64,000 nt of DNA from Nitrosococcus watsonii C-113 (GTDB lineage: Bacteria > Pseudomonadota > Gammaproteobacteria > Nitrosococcales > Nitrosococcaceae). Below, one piece after another: positions 1-8,413 of this stretch. The first letter of the stretch is position 1, and each line of letters opens with the position of its first letter. The stretch is taken from contig NC_014315.1 of the NCBI RefSeq assembly GCF_000143085.1, positions 929,001-993,000 on the forward strand, written 5' to 3'. Below the pieces are notes generated by a model that was given only the letters and a program-made list of their open reading frames with translations, ran no database searches and was not told where the DNA came from. The position numbers and the translations under genes were made by a program.

Positions 1-1
1 C

Positions 2-997
2 GCCAATAATTTGGTCGATTCAGTTTATTTTCGCCCCTCCCAGGCGACCGAGTTACGCCACCATTTAAGCCAACTCAAGGCTTCCGAGCGCCACTGGGTA
101 TTTTCAATGAATGAAAGCCAACAGCTTCCTTCTGAGAAAGCCACTGCCGATTTAGCGCCGGAGCGGTATGCGGCGGTTTTGGAAACAGCCTATGAACTGA
201 TGCGCTATCGGGCCCAAAAGGAGGAACTAGCCCGCGAGGCTACCGCTGATTGGTCTTATGAGTTGCTGCAAGCGCGCAGTAAGCTACCGGAATCATCTAG
301 CTTATCAACTGCGCCCAGACCCAAGGTGCGGGATGATCAAGGTCATCCGACCGGCCGCATGATGGCTATGGCGGGCCGCCAAGGCCACCGCCCTTATCTG
401 GGTTTGTCGCTGCGGCCCGCCTATCATGATTTTTCGGACCCAGCGCCAGGTTACCGACTTGGTTCTCAGCTTCAGTTTTTAAATGCGGAGTTGCGTTATT
501 ATTGGGAAAGCAATCAACTTGAGCTGGAACAACTCAATGTGGTGGATATTATTTCCTTGTCTGCCCGGGATCGCTTCTTCCGTCCCATTTCATGGCAAGC
601 GGGTTTTGGTGCGGATCGCCAGTTGACCAGTGAAGGGACGCGCCCCTTGGCCGCTTATCTTAAAGGCGGGGCAGGAGTGAGTTACGGTATTGCCCATGGA
701 TTGGCCTATGCTTTAGCTACCGGTACCGGTCGGGTAAGCACCCAGCTTGCGGATAGTTACCAACTATCGCCGGGCATCGCCCTGGGCTGGAATTTACAAC
801 GGTACTGGGGAAGTTTTCGGGTCGAAGCCCAGAGTCAGTTTTTCCCGGGCCAGAATGAAGATCCCTATTATCGGGGGAGCGCCAGTCTGAATTTATATTG
901 GCCGCCCGGCTGGGGGCTGACTTTCAATATAGGACGGGAGAAGAGCGGGGATTTTTATGCCACTATCCTCCAAGGCGGGGTTCGGATTTATTTCTGA
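2..997 (+). CDS. C-terminal part of a DUF4105-like outer-envelope protein (5' truncated by window edge)
   Basis: The reading frame is open from the first bases of the window, so the true start lies upstream and only about 330 C-terminal residues are visible. The visible part has an N-terminal helical, charged stretch, then a Gly/Tyr/Trp-rich half that alternates hydrophobic and polar residues (for example YLGLSLRPAYHD, GGAGVSYGIAHGLAYAL, the terminal GGVRIYF). It ends in Phe, as beta-barrel or beta-rich outer-membrane proteins often do. The overall look matches the C-terminal region of large DUF4105 ('Lnb N-terminal periplasmic domain') proteins of gammaproteobacteria, but the DUF4105 domain itself would lie outside the window. 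The family call is therefore a recollection-based inference. The next gene, a lipoprotein hydrolase, starts just after or inside the 3' end, suggesting co-transcription. Confidence 0.55.
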   Translation, partial: ANNLVDSVYFRPSQATELRHHLSQLKASERHWVFSMNESQQLPSEKATADLAPERYAAVLETAYELMRYRAQKEELAREATADWSYELLQARSKLPESSSLSTAPRPKVRDDQGHPTGRMMAMAGRQGHRPYLGLSLRPAYHDFSDPAPGYRLGSQLQFLNAELRYYWESNQLELEQLNVVDIISLSARDRFFRPISWQAGFGADRQLTSEGTRPLAAYLKGGAGVSYGIAHGLAYALATGTGRVSTQLADSYQLSPGIALGWNLQRYWGSFRVEAQSQFFPGQNEDPYYRGSASLNLYWPPGWGLTFNIGREKSGDFYATILQGGVRIYF

Positions 998-1034
998 GGG
1001 GAGCAGGTTACGGGTATCCGTCGCTAGGTCGTTA

Positions 1035-1910
1035 GTGGGGCGATTGAGTTTAGTCATCTTTTTTATTCATTTGAGTGGCTGCAGCCAGGTATTCTTTTTG
1101 CCGGGCAAGGAGGAGATGCTTACTCCCAAGCAGCTTGGCCTAGCCTATGAGGACGTTACGCTATCCACGCCGGATGGTTACTCCCTCCATGGCTGGTTGC
1201 TTCATGCGCAGGGGAAACTGTGCGGCTCGGTTTACTTCTTGCACGGCAATGCGGAGAATATCAGCACCCATATCGCTAGCGTCATGTGGCTTCCTGCCCA
1301 TGGCTATCAAGTGTTTCTGCTGGACTATCGGGGATATGGCCGCTCGACCGGTTCCCCGGATATTGCCGGTGCGTTGCAGGATATCGAAACGGGTTACCAG
1401 TGGTTGTTAGCACGGCCCGAAAGCGAGGAAAAACCCGTGTTCTTGTTGGGACAAAGTTTGGGGGCGGCTCTTTTGGTTGCTTTTGGCGCCGCTATTCCGG
1501 ATTTACACGAACGAGTGGATGGCGTCATTGTGGATGCCGCTTTTACCCGTTATCGGGGCATTGCCCGGGAAAAGCTTGGTAGCTTTTGGTTGACCTGGCC
1601 ATTTCAGTATCCCCTGTCCTGGTTGCTGCCAGGGTCGTATGATCCCATCGATTACATTGCCCAGCTTTCACCCACACCGTTGCTCCTTATTCACAGCAAG
1701 GAGGATGAGATTATTCCCTATCATCATGGCGAGGAGCTTTTTGCCGCCGCTCGCTCCCCCAAATTCTTTCTATCTACCGATACCCGTCATATTGGTACCT
1801 TCAACGTCCGCGAATACCGCCATGCGTTGCTTCATTTTTTAGACGCTCCCCTGGAATCGACAGGAGTTTCGGAGACAGCTTCGGTCCCGTCAAGCCAGTG
1901 CTCCGGTTAA
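1035..1910 (+). CDS. alpha/beta hydrolase lipoprotein (BEM46/YfhR-like)
   Basis: Serine hydrolase of the alpha/beta fold, probably an esterase or peptidase of unknown substrate. The oxyanion-loop motif FLHGNAENIS, the nucleophile elbow LLGQSLGAAL (Ser in GxSxG), an acid in HSKEDEII and a late His in DTRHIGT make a complete catalytic set in the right order. I chose the GTG at 1035 because it gives a short, typical lipoprotein signal (MGRLSLVIFFIHLSGC, lipobox LSGC). An in-frame ATG at 957 would overlap the upstream gene by 41 bases and bury the signal. The protein should be lipid-anchored in the periplasm. It follows the DUF4105-like gene directly and meets the convergent sulfotransferase gene with a 4-base stop overlap. 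The start is moderately certain; the fold is clear. Confidence 0.8.
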   Translation: MGRLSLVIFFIHLSGCSQVFFLPGKEEMLTPKQLGLAYEDVTLSTPDGYSLHGWLLHAQGKLCGSVYFLHGNAENISTHIASVMWLPAHGYQVFLLDYRGYGRSTGSPDIAGALQDIETGYQWLLARPESEEKPVFLLGQSLGAALLVAFGAAIPDLHERVDGVIVDAAFTRYRGIAREKLGSFWLTWPFQYPLSWLLPGSYDPIDYIAQLSPTPLLLIHSKEDEIIPYHHGEELFAAARSPKFFLSTDTRHIGTFNVREYRHALLHFLDAPLESTGVSETASVPSSQCSG

Positions 1911-2797
1911 TTATCAAAGGTATAATCAGCGAGGAAGGGGTAGCTGGCGATGTGTTTCCGTACGCGCTCTATCAAACTCGGGGGCCAGTCAATTTTGTGA
2001 CGGCTCCGATGGGGTTGGGTGTAGACAATGCTGGCGCAATCTTGGAGATAATCGTGGGAAGCTTCGATCTGGAGAAATTCGCAGACTTTTTCAAGTTGTG
2101 CCTGGGGATCTTGAATAAAGTCTTCGTGCCTCATATCGAGAATGTCCAGGCGCCGTCTATTTTTTATTTGCTGGATAGTTTCCATTCTACGGAAATATGA
2201 GCTTATAGCCCGTGCTAGGTCAGTGGAGTTTACGGTGCCCATGGCCTTTTTTCTCCTGGCCATGGTGGTAATGTTATCGTAGGGATTTCGCATGAAATGA
2301 AGGCATTTGATTTTCACTTTGATGACATGGTGAAGTTTATCTAGCAATGCAGGGTTTTTTCTTATCGATTCGACGCTTCCGCCGCCTTTTTTATCACCGA
2401 TAATCTTGAGCTGCGTGAATTTTCCTTGCCATTGGTTGGGAACCCGATAATCATAGCCCGAGGCGATGCGCCCCCGTTTAGCCAACTTTTGTGAATACCT
2501 CATCAGGAGGTAAAAAAGCTGGGTTTGATGATAGCCAAATTTAAGACGCTTCATCAGATTGAATTCATTGGCAATGAGTACGTTGGGATGGGCATCGAGC
2601 AGGGCCCCAAGCATACTGTGCCCGCTCCGTCCAGAGCCCAGAAACATGCAGTAAGCTTCAACATGCTGGAAATACTTCCGCCGGGAGGCGCTGAAGGCGT
2701 GGGCGCTGAAGTAATCCCGGACCTCGGCAAGCCCGTGGTAGATTTTTCTTCGGGATTGTTTTTTTAGACGTGCCGTCGGCCTTTTGTAATGAATCAT
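1907..2797 (-). CDS. sulfotransferase family protein
   Basis: Probable PAPS-dependent sulfotransferase (296 aa, normal family size). The 5'-phosphosulfate-binding loop is visible as FLGSGRSGHSMLGALLDAHPN around residues 52-72, with the usual Arg-Ser-Gly. A 3'-phosphate-binding segment is seen in CLHFMRNPYDN near residue 165, followed by a Ser-rich helix. The N-terminus is basic and has no signal peptide, so it should act in the cytoplasm or at the inner face of the membrane. The acceptor cannot be read from the sequence; a glycan or small metabolite is likely, given the polysaccharide region 10 kb away, but that link is speculative. It is encoded convergently to the hydrolase and 48 bases downstream of the Kef antiporter on the same strand, so it could share that transcript. 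Confidence 0.8.
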   Translation of the reverse strand: MIHYKRPTARLKKQSRRKIYHGLAEVRDYFSAHAFSASRRKYFQHVEAYCMFLGSGRSGHSMLGALLDAHPNVLIANEFNLMKRLKFGYHQTQLFYLLMRYSQKLAKRGRIASGYDYRVPNQWQGKFTQLKIIGDKKGGGSVESIRKNPALLDKLHHVIKVKIKCLHFMRNPYDNITTMARRKKAMGTVNSTDLARAISSYFRRMETIQQIKNRRRLDILDMRHEDFIQDPQAQLEKVCEFLQIEASHDYLQDCASIVYTQPHRSRHKIDWPPSLIERVRKHIASYPFLADYTFDN

Positions 2798-2845
2798 GGG
2801 GCAAATATCCCTAGGGGAAGAAGGAGATAACCATAACTGGCTTTT

Positions 2846-4573
2846 TCATTTGTCTGTTGCTTTTCGCCGTTTGGCGAGCAAGGCCACAATGGGGGCATAG
2901 TCTTCGCGGCGTATTTCCTCTAAAGCCTGTTCCACGGCTTCCGGCGGAATCCCCCAGCATTTTAAGGTCAGGCTAGAAAGCTGCAAGCTGGCTTCTAGGG
3001 CTTCGGGAATTACCGCGGCGGCGCCGGCTTGGCGCAATTGCTTGCTCTGGATTTGATCCCGTCCCCGCACCAGAATTTCCAAATCGGGATAGGAACGGTG
3101 CAAGTCGCTGATTAAATACTGAGTCCTTTCCGGATGGTGATCCAGGGTCATCACCAACAAATGAGCCCATTCTAAACCTGCCGCTTTGAGCACATCAATC
3201 TGGGCGGCGCTGCCATAATAGACGCTATAGCCCTGTGCTTGTCCTTGGGCAACCTTAAAAGGGTCCACATCAAGGGCAATATAAGGCACATTATAGTTTT
3301 GCAGCAGCCGGGCTACCGTTTGTCCTACCCGTCCAAACCCTCCCACGATGACATGATTACGCAAATCCTCGCTAGCGGTTTGAATGCGCTCCTCTTGATT
3401 GGCTAGAGGCGGAGTCAGCCGGCGGGAGAGGTAGGCTCCCAGGCTTGCCAACCAGGGAGTCAGCACCATGCTGAGGCTGACAGTGACTAAGAGAAGCTGG
3501 CCGATCTCCGTAGGGATAATACCTAGAACCATGGCGAAGCCAAAGAGCACGAAAGCAAACTCGCCCCCTTGGGCTAGCAATAACCCAATATGAACGGCAG
3601 TAGCCATGGGAAAGCCAAACAACCGGCAGAAGAGGACAAGCACCGTGCATTTCAGGCTTAACAGGCTGAGCAGCAATAGTAGCACTGTGCCGATCTGGGT
3701 CCATACTAGCTGCAAGTCAATGGTCATCCCTACTGACATGAAGAAAAGCCCCAGGAATAGTCCTTTAAAGGGTTTGATATCGCCTTCCACCTGATGGCGG
3801 TATTGGGTTTCGGCTAGCAGCAGACCCGCTAGGAAAGCGCCTAGTTCCAGTGACAATCCCATGCGGCCAGTGGCCCAACTGGTGCCCAATACGATAAGCA
3901 AGGTGGTAGCGACGAAGAGTTCACGATTATGGGTGCGGGCCACCAGGTCATAGAGGGGGCTGAGCAGGAAACGGCCAATGAGAAAAATGACCAAAAGGGC
4001 GAGTATCGCCTTGATTCCCGCCAGTGCCATGGCTTTTCCAATATCGCTGCCATCACTCGCCAAGAGGGGCAATAGGGCCATAAAGGGCACCACCGCCAAA
4101 TCTTGAAACAACAGCACGGAAAAGGCGCCACGGCCGGTGCGGCTGGCGCTTTCGCCCCGCTCGGCCAGTAACTGCATTACCATGGCGGTGGAGGAAAAGG
4201 CCAAGCCGCCACCAATTAGAATCGCGACTTCCATGGAACTGCCTAGCTGGTGAGCTCCATAGCCGATAAGCAAGGCGGTTACTAATACTTGAACGGTACC
4301 CAGGCCCAGTACCTCTCGGCGCATGTTCATTAACCGGAGAATGGATAATTCCAGGCCAATGGTAAACAAGAGAAAAATGACCCCAAATTCCGCCACATGG
4401 CCGATGTTTTCCACTTCCTTGATTAACCCCAGGACATGGGGGCCGATGATGGCGCCAGCGGCCAAATAGGCAAGGATGGGACTGACCCCCAGGGCTTGAA
4501 ACAGGGGCACCAGTGCCACCGCGGCCGTCAGGAAAATCAGTACCGGGGTGAAATCAAAGCCGTGTTCCATCAT
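2846..4573 (-). CDS. Kef/CPA2-type cation:proton antiporter with RCK domain
   Basis: Monovalent cation/proton antiporter of the CPA2 family (575 aa). The N-terminal two thirds is a run of about 12 hydrophobic segments with the family motifs LFTIGLELS, GGGLAFSSTAMVMQLL and ELGAFLAGLLLAE. A TrkA-N/RCK nucleotide-binding domain begins near residue 405 with VIVGGFGRVGQTVARLL, a Rossmann GxGxxG loop followed by ALDVDP. This architecture matches KefB/KefC/YbaL/RosB relatives; glutathione-gated KefC identity cannot be claimed. The start is well supported: AGGAG lies 7 bases before tandem ATGs. An almost perfect palindrome lies about 60 bases upstream (4632-4651). Role: inner-membrane K+ or Na+ efflux and pH control. 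The sulfotransferase gene follows closely. Confidence 0.88.
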   Translation of the reverse strand: MMEHGFDFTPVLIFLTAAVALVPLFQALGVSPILAYLAAGAIIGPHVLGLIKEVENIGHVAEFGVIFLLFTIGLELSILRLMNMRREVLGLGTVQVLVTALLIGYGAHQLGSSMEVAILIGGGLAFSSTAMVMQLLAERGESASRTGRGAFSVLLFQDLAVVPFMALLPLLASDGSDIGKAMALAGIKAILALLVIFLIGRFLLSPLYDLVARTHNRELFVATTLLIVLGTSWATGRMGLSLELGAFLAGLLLAETQYRHQVEGDIKPFKGLFLGLFFMSVGMTIDLQLVWTQIGTVLLLLLSLLSLKCTVLVLFCRLFGFPMATAVHIGLLLAQGGEFAFVLFGFAMVLGIIPTEIGQLLLVTVSLSMVLTPWLASLGAYLSRRLTPPLANQEERIQTASEDLRNHVIVGGFGRVGQTVARLLQNYNVPYIALDVDPFKVAQGQAQGYSVYYGSAAQIDVLKAAGLEWAHLLVMTLDHHPERTQYLISDLHRSYPDLEILVRGRDQIQSKQLRQAGAAAVIPEALEASLQLSSLTLKCWGIPPEAVEQALEEIRREDYAPIVALLAKRRKATDK

Positions 4574-5083
4574 GGAGATGCTCCTGGGTGTCTTTGTTGC
4601 GGGCCATGGGCAGGCAAGAGCATGAGCATAGCCTTTTCCCAGGGGAAAAGGTGGCAGCCTACGCTTAGCGCCATGGTCTATATATAAGTGGATGTTAGAA
4701 CCGAGGCTGATTTTAGCAGATTACGGGCTTGAATCCGGTTTATCAGAGAATGCCCATGGAAAGACCCCTGGGGAAACCCTTCAGCGCCCAGATAGCGGGA
4801 GCCCTCATAATCCGGCTTTGCACGCTGTTTAGGAACAATATTCGGCTAAGGTGGTTGATTATCCCGTTCCCTGCGCCTGATCGCTCCAGCAACCCGTGGA
4901 GTTTTGGCGTTTCTGCAAATAAAGGTTCCCCAATCCTGGGAGAGCGTGCTGGAAAACAGCGGCCAGAGGCACGCTGGTTTATGGGCAGGCGGTTGGATTC
5001 TGCGGGGATTTGCCGTGTTACTAGAGAATTTTTCAAGGTACTTACCTAGCCGCCACACCATGATCTAAATGATCTAAGGAAAG
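4574..5083. other. gap without a supported gene between Kef antiporter and IS630 elements
   Basis: About 510 bases. Besides the palindrome at 4632-4651 I found no gene I trust. Open frames of roughly 100 codons exist on both strands over the same bases (about 4730-5060) but have no family resemblance or convincing ribosome binding site. The right end (about 5060-5083) seems to be the flank or remnant left end of the older IS630 relative that continues at 5941. Confidence 0.4.
4632..4651. promoter_or_regulatory. perfect 9-bp palindrome upstream of the Kef antiporter
   Basis: CCTTTTCCC and GGGAAAAGG are separated by only two bases, 59 bases before the antiporter start codon. It may be an operator-like site or a hairpin in the leader RNA. 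No T run follows on the minus strand, so it is not a convincing terminator. Function is unknown; only the symmetry is seen. Confidence 0.4.
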
Positions 5084-5085
5084 TA

Positions 5086-5105
5086 TAGTATATCTTATTA
5101 AGAAT
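5086..5105 (+). repeat. left terminal inverted repeat of IS630 element
   Basis: Matches the inverted right end at 5919-5938 in 18 of 20 positions; preceded by a TA that is repeated after the right end. Confidence 0.75.
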
Positions 5106-5898
5106 AGGAGATTATGAGTTCTTCAACGGTTGTTTCTACGGGCATGCCTTCGCGGCATTTTTTCATGGCGCTAAAGGATTGTTCGATGGGATTAAAATCT
5201 GGAGAATAAGGTGGCAAAGCCAGCATGGCATGGCCATGTTTTTTGAGAAGTGAGCGCATTGTCTTTTTGTTGTGCACGGGCGCATTATCTATGACCACAA
5301 TGCTGGGGAGATCCAGCTCTTTGAGCAGAAATTTCTCTATCCACGCATTCACCGTTTTTCCTGTACAAGAGCCTGTAAAAACAAACGGTGCCAGCCATTC
5401 TTTGCCGCGCTGAGCCATAAGTAAATTGGTTCGCTTTTCCCGCTTTCCTTTGACATCAGCGTAGAGTTTTTGCCCGGCTGGCGCCCAGCCGCTCAAAAGT
5501 AAACAACGTTTTCAGAGCCATATTTCTTAATCATCTTGCGCAGGCGGCGTAAAAACCTCTGCCTTTTCATAAAGCTTCGCTCTAAATAACGGCGCTCTTT
5601 TTTTACTGATTTTTATCTTTGATAAAGCATGCCCCATTGAACTCGTGTGGACACCAAATACAGCCGCACGTTCACGTAAGAACATATCAGGATACTTCTT
5701 AACATGGGCACATAAGGCATCCTTGTCGATCTTGCGATGACGCATTTTTGGCGGTGGTTTCGGAGCAATCTCATCAAGCCTAAGCCAACGATAAATCGTG
5801 TCACGGGATACTTTGAAAATTCTGGCAGCTTCAACCTTGCCACCACCGTCTTCGATAAAGGATAAGACAGCTATCCTATGGGGCGTTTGATAAGTCAT
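5098..5898 (-). pseudogene. IS630-family transposase, frameshifted and missing the first catalytic Asp region
   Basis: The N-terminal part (5898 back to about 5527, starting MTYQTPHRIAVLSFIEDGG) is the helix-turn-helix half of an IS630 transposase, with VSRDTIYRWLR and GVHTSSMGHAL. After the stop near 5527 the next frame continues KKYGSENVVYF, where the family expects the first catalytic Asp (VYxDExGF). That segment is absent: the sequence jumps at about 5497 to SGWAPAGQKLYADVKGKR. The rest holds the second Asp (IVVIDNAPVH) and the Glu (YSPDFNPIEQ). A frameshift between the two halves can be natural in IS630 elements, but the deletion of the first Asp is not, so this copy is dead. Upstream, on the plus side, begins the older relative it interrupted. 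Confidence 0.8.
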
Positions 5899-5918
5899 CC
5901 CTAATGATAACATGTCTG

Positions 5919-5938
5919 ATTCTTATTAAGAAATACTA
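5919..5938 (-). repeat. right terminal inverted repeat of IS630 element
   Basis: Inverted partner of 5086-5105; followed by TA at 5939-5940, the presumed target duplication. Confidence 0.75.
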
Positions 5939-5940
5939 TA

Positions 5941-6752
5941 TTTCTTAGACTTTCGTAAAAATGTGGTGAGCTTTATCGAAGAGGGCGGAAGCCGGAGAGA
6001 AGCCGGGCGCCTATTCAAAATATCCCGTAACACACTATATCGCTGGTGGACGAGTGAAGGTTTATGCCCTAAGCGGCATGGGCCTCGTTATCGAAAGCTG
6101 GATAAGGCGGCATTAAAGGGCCATGTTCAGGATTATCCTGATGCTAAACTTTCAGAGCGCGGCGCTCACTTTGGCGTTCATACCCGTGCAATTGGGTCCA
6201 GTCTGCGCCAGAAAAAAAGCGCGTAGATATGCCGAAAACTGCCCTATGCAAAGGGCGAATTATCTTGCCCGATGGCGCTTCAAAAGTCACGGTCAGGAGA
6301 ACAGTGTTTATTGTGATGAAAGCGGCTTTGAAAAACACAGCTATCGCCCGCATGGAGGGCACCAGGGGGCCAAAAAATTTAGGGAGATGTAGCGGGAAAC
6401 AACCGCAAGGAGGTGAACTTCATCATCGCCCAGCGCAGAGAACAAGGGCTGGCACCGGTTATATTCAAAGGCTCTTGCAACACAGCTTGGGTTAATATGT
6501 GGCTAAAGGATTTTTTGCTTAAAGAATTAACAAAACCAAGCGTTATTGTGATGGATAATGCCCGCTTTCACAAAAAATCTGATATCAAAGCCATTTTTGA
6601 GAAAGCCGGGCATACCTCACTTCCACTCCCAACCTACTCACCCGATGTCAACCCCATTGAACCATCCTTTGCTCTACTCAAAAAACAAAGGCAGTTCTCA
6701 GGAGAAAATATCGAAAAACTCATGATGTCACAAAGTTATTTAGTATAACTAT
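5941..6752 (+). pseudogene. second IS630-family transposase remnant, interrupted and frameshifted
   Basis: A different IS630 relative on the plus strand. Reading from 5942 gives FLDFRKNVVSFIEEGGSRREAGRLFKISRNTLYRWW, the usual N-terminal HTH half (to 6226). A second frame near 6300-6390 gives VYCDESGFEKHSYRPHG with the first catalytic Asp. A third frame from about 6413 gives NFIIAQRREQGLAPVIFKG, VIVMDNARFH (second Asp) and YSPDVNPIEPSF (Glu), ending at 6748. All three catalytic residues are present but in different frames, so it is broken by at least two indels. The N-terminus is cut by the IS630 copy at 5086-5938. The right end CTATAGTTATAC (reverse sense, about 6742-6753) resembles the TIR start of the other element; the left end is not recognisable. 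Confidence 0.75.
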
Positions 6753-6870
6753 AGCAAGTTCATAACCTTACGACTCTACCATCGAGAGAGCCTTAAGACC
6801 GAGATGGTCTGCTTCAAGGTGAAGGGCGCGGTCTGCAAGCGTCCCGCTCGCTAAGGCACAATTAAAACTG

Positions 6871-6906
6871 AAAAAGGGGCCAGCCTTTTTGGGATGGTCC
6901 CTTTTT
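6871..6906 (-). terminator. rho-independent terminator of the 6918-7520 gene
   Basis: The arm AAAAAGGGGCCA (6871-6882) pairs with TGGTCCCTTTTT (6895-6906) around a 12-base loop, giving a 12-bp stem with one G-T pair and A/T tracts on both sides. It begins 12 bases after the stop of the minus-strand gene and would also work in the plus direction against read-through from the IS remnants. Confidence 0.75.
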
Positions 6907-6917
6907 TCTATTTAAGA

Positions 6918-7520
6918 TTAATCGCGGCTGCGGTTATGGGGCGAGATCTCAAACCTTCTATGCAGGTACAGGCCAAGGGTTATAATTCCGATTGCAATCA
7001 GCATCAACAGCCATATATAGGCCTCCAAATAGGAAACCACTATCAGGGCGATCGCGAGAAAGGCGCCGAGCACATAAAATCGCCAATCCACGTATATACC
7101 CATAAGAAAGGTGGTTTGCGCTACTAAAAGGAGAATTACTTGACCGATGCTTTGCTTGTTTAACGTGCCAAAATCCAAAAGCATATAGGCCAATTGCACG
7201 GCAACCAAAAGCGAGCCCCAATGAATGAGCTGAGTCTTCAGTAAGGCTTTCCACCTAACGCCTGTTCCTAGTTGGGCATGGGACCATTCCACGTAGAGGG
7301 AAGCAACTGCGAGCAAGGGTACCATCGCCAGCCAATATAAGTGGCCCGTCCCCCAAGAAGACTGCGAAATAGCAACTCCGATAAGGGAAAATATAATTAA
7401 TCCATAAAACAGGTATTCATCCAGGGTTAACCGATTGAAGCTCTTTTTTTCGGCTTTTTCGGTTATCTCCGAAAGTCCGGATTCTTCTAATTCCTGCGTC
7501 TCGTTCTGTTTTGTTTTCAT
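6918..7520 (-). CDS. membrane protein of unknown function, about six helices
   Basis: Predicted 200-residue integral membrane protein. A charged cytoplasmic N-terminus of about 40 residues (rich in Glu, Lys and Thr) precedes roughly six hydrophobic segments: LFYGLIIFSLIGVAIS, LYWLAMVPLLAVASLYV, LIHWGSLLVAVQLAYMLL, VILLLVAQTTFLMGIYV, FYVLGAFLAIALIVVSYL and IWLLMLIAIGIITLGLYL. A short basic tail with HRR and RSRD follows. I do not recognise a named family with certainty. The ATG at 7520 is chosen because GGAG precedes it by about 8 bases; a GTG 15 bases upstream overlaps that site. It stands alone, ends at a strong terminator, and faces a non-coding stretch upstream, so it is probably a monocistronic gene. 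Confidence 0.7.
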   Translation of the reverse strand: MKTKQNETQELEESGLSEITEKAEKKSFNRLTLDEYLFYGLIIFSLIGVAISQSSWGTGHLYWLAMVPLLAVASLYVEWSHAQLGTGVRWKALLKTQLIHWGSLLVAVQLAYMLLDFGTLNKQSIGQVILLLVAQTTFLMGIYVDWRFYVLGAFLAIALIVVSYLEAYIWLLMLIAIGIITLGLYLHRRFEISPHNRSRD

Positions 7521-7904
7521 GAAGTATTTCTCCACGCAATGAAAATAAATGCTTTTATACAGTATTGGGTGGTAAGCGCCGGGTATCGTTGCTTGAAACT
7601 CATTATGAATGAGTCTTGGGTTTTTTGCAGAGGAATCTAGTTAAAAAATGTCTATGAATAGGCGTTGTTGAACTGCTTGTGAGATATTTAAGTATAGGTA
7701 AGCTGACTGGTTCTGGGTAGCCTAATAGTATTTCGCTCTTCCTAGATAGTGTCGTCACATATAATTAAGGTTAATGGCCTCCTTACTAAGCTTATAGCTG
7801 GGAGATGGATTTGTTTAGAGCAAATATATTTCCGCTTGCAATCCTGTACCCAAAAGCTGGTAGCTTGTGTTTCATGCCATACTTTGGGTTGGGGGGGGAG
7901 CAGT
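7521..7904. other. intergenic region between divergent genes (membrane protein and L,D-transpeptidase unit)
   Basis: About 380 bases that must contain the promoters of both the minus-strand membrane gene and the plus-strand L,D-transpeptidase/permease/nagZ unit. An open frame continues upstream of the chosen L,D-transpeptidase start to 7749, but its codons give no signal peptide or domain. I saw no clear operator. A run of eight G at 7891-7898 immediately precedes the predicted start. Confidence 0.4.
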
Positions 7905-8402
7905 TTGGAAACGATCATAAAACCAGAGGCTTATATTTGTATCTATTTCTTGGAACAGCGGCTTATTCTAAGGAGGAGACGGAAAGTATTGTTTGAGTCG
8001 CCTGTCTCCCTGGCAAAAAACGGTTTAGGTGAGGAAATAGGGAGCGAGTGCACGCCTCGGGGGTGGCACCAGATCCGCGCTAAAGTTGGTGCCGGTTGTC
8101 CCGTGAATACCGTATTCCGGGGGCGGCGGCCAACAGGTGAGATTTATACTCCTGAGCTGGGGCGAGCCTATCCGGAGCGGGATTGGATATTAACGCGAAT
8201 TTTATGGCTAGGTGGTTTGGAAGCGGGTAAAAATCGTTTCGGCAGGGTAGACACTCTGCGCCGGTATATTTATATCCATGGGGTTCCGGATGCAGCGGTT
8301 ATGGGCCTGCCGGGTTCCCATGGCTGTATTCGCATCCATAACGGACCCGTGCTTGAATTGTTTAAGCAGGTAAGGCCGGGAATGCGGGTATTCATTAGCT
8401 AA
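7905..8402 (+). CDS. L,D-transpeptidase (YkuD-like) domain protein
   Basis: Short L,D-transpeptidase-family protein (about 165 aa from the chosen start). The sequence SLAKNGLGEEIGSECTPRGWHQIRAK is the usual early part of the domain. TRILWLGGLEAGKNRFG and YIYIHG lead to the catalytic block GSHGCIRI, with the active Cys and the preceding His. No signal peptide is visible, as in the small YkuD proteins of many proteobacteria, so location is uncertain; L,D-transpeptidases cross-link or edit peptidoglycan stem peptides. I chose TTG at 7905 because GGGGAG lies just before it and the resulting length fits the small family. A longer frame to 7749 adds 52 residues of no recognisable kind. It leads a tight unit with two ABC permeases and nagZ (gap 11 bases), suggesting a role in peptidoglycan turnover. 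Confidence 0.8.
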   Translation: METIIKPEAYICIYFLEQRLILRRRRKVLFESPVSLAKNGLGEEIGSECTPRGWHQIRAKVGAGCPVNTVFRGRRPTGEIYTPELGRAYPERDWILTRILWLGGLEAGKNRFGRVDTLRRYIYIHGVPDAAVMGLPGSHGCIRIHNGPVLELFKQVRPGMRVFIS

Positions 8403-8413
8403 GCGGTTTTCCA

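Larger units (their letters stand above)
5086..5938 (-). mobile_element. IS630-family insertion sequence, defective
   Basis: An element of about 850 bases bounded by 20-bp imperfect inverted repeats. The left end reads TAGTATATCTTATTAAGAAT (5086-5105). The right end, read inward, is TAGTATTTCTTAATAAGAAT (5919-5938), two mismatches by my count. A TA dinucleotide flanks each side (5084-5085 and 5939-5940), as expected for TA-targeting IS630/Tc1-type transposition. The only gene inside encodes an IS630 transposase that is frameshifted and internally deleted, so the copy cannot move by itself. Joining the two flanks restores an IS630-like N-terminal reading frame of a second element, so it inserted into that element. 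Confidence 0.8.

Noticed and set aside
4729-5061. Overlapping open frames of 70-106 codons on both strands between the Kef gene and the IS elements
   Set aside because: They cover the same bases, have no recognisable domain or clear ribosome site, and are Arg/Pro-rich in the way of chance frames.
6753-6870. Possible structured RNA between the IS remnant and the terminator
   Set aside because: Only weak short complementarities; no recognised RNA family.
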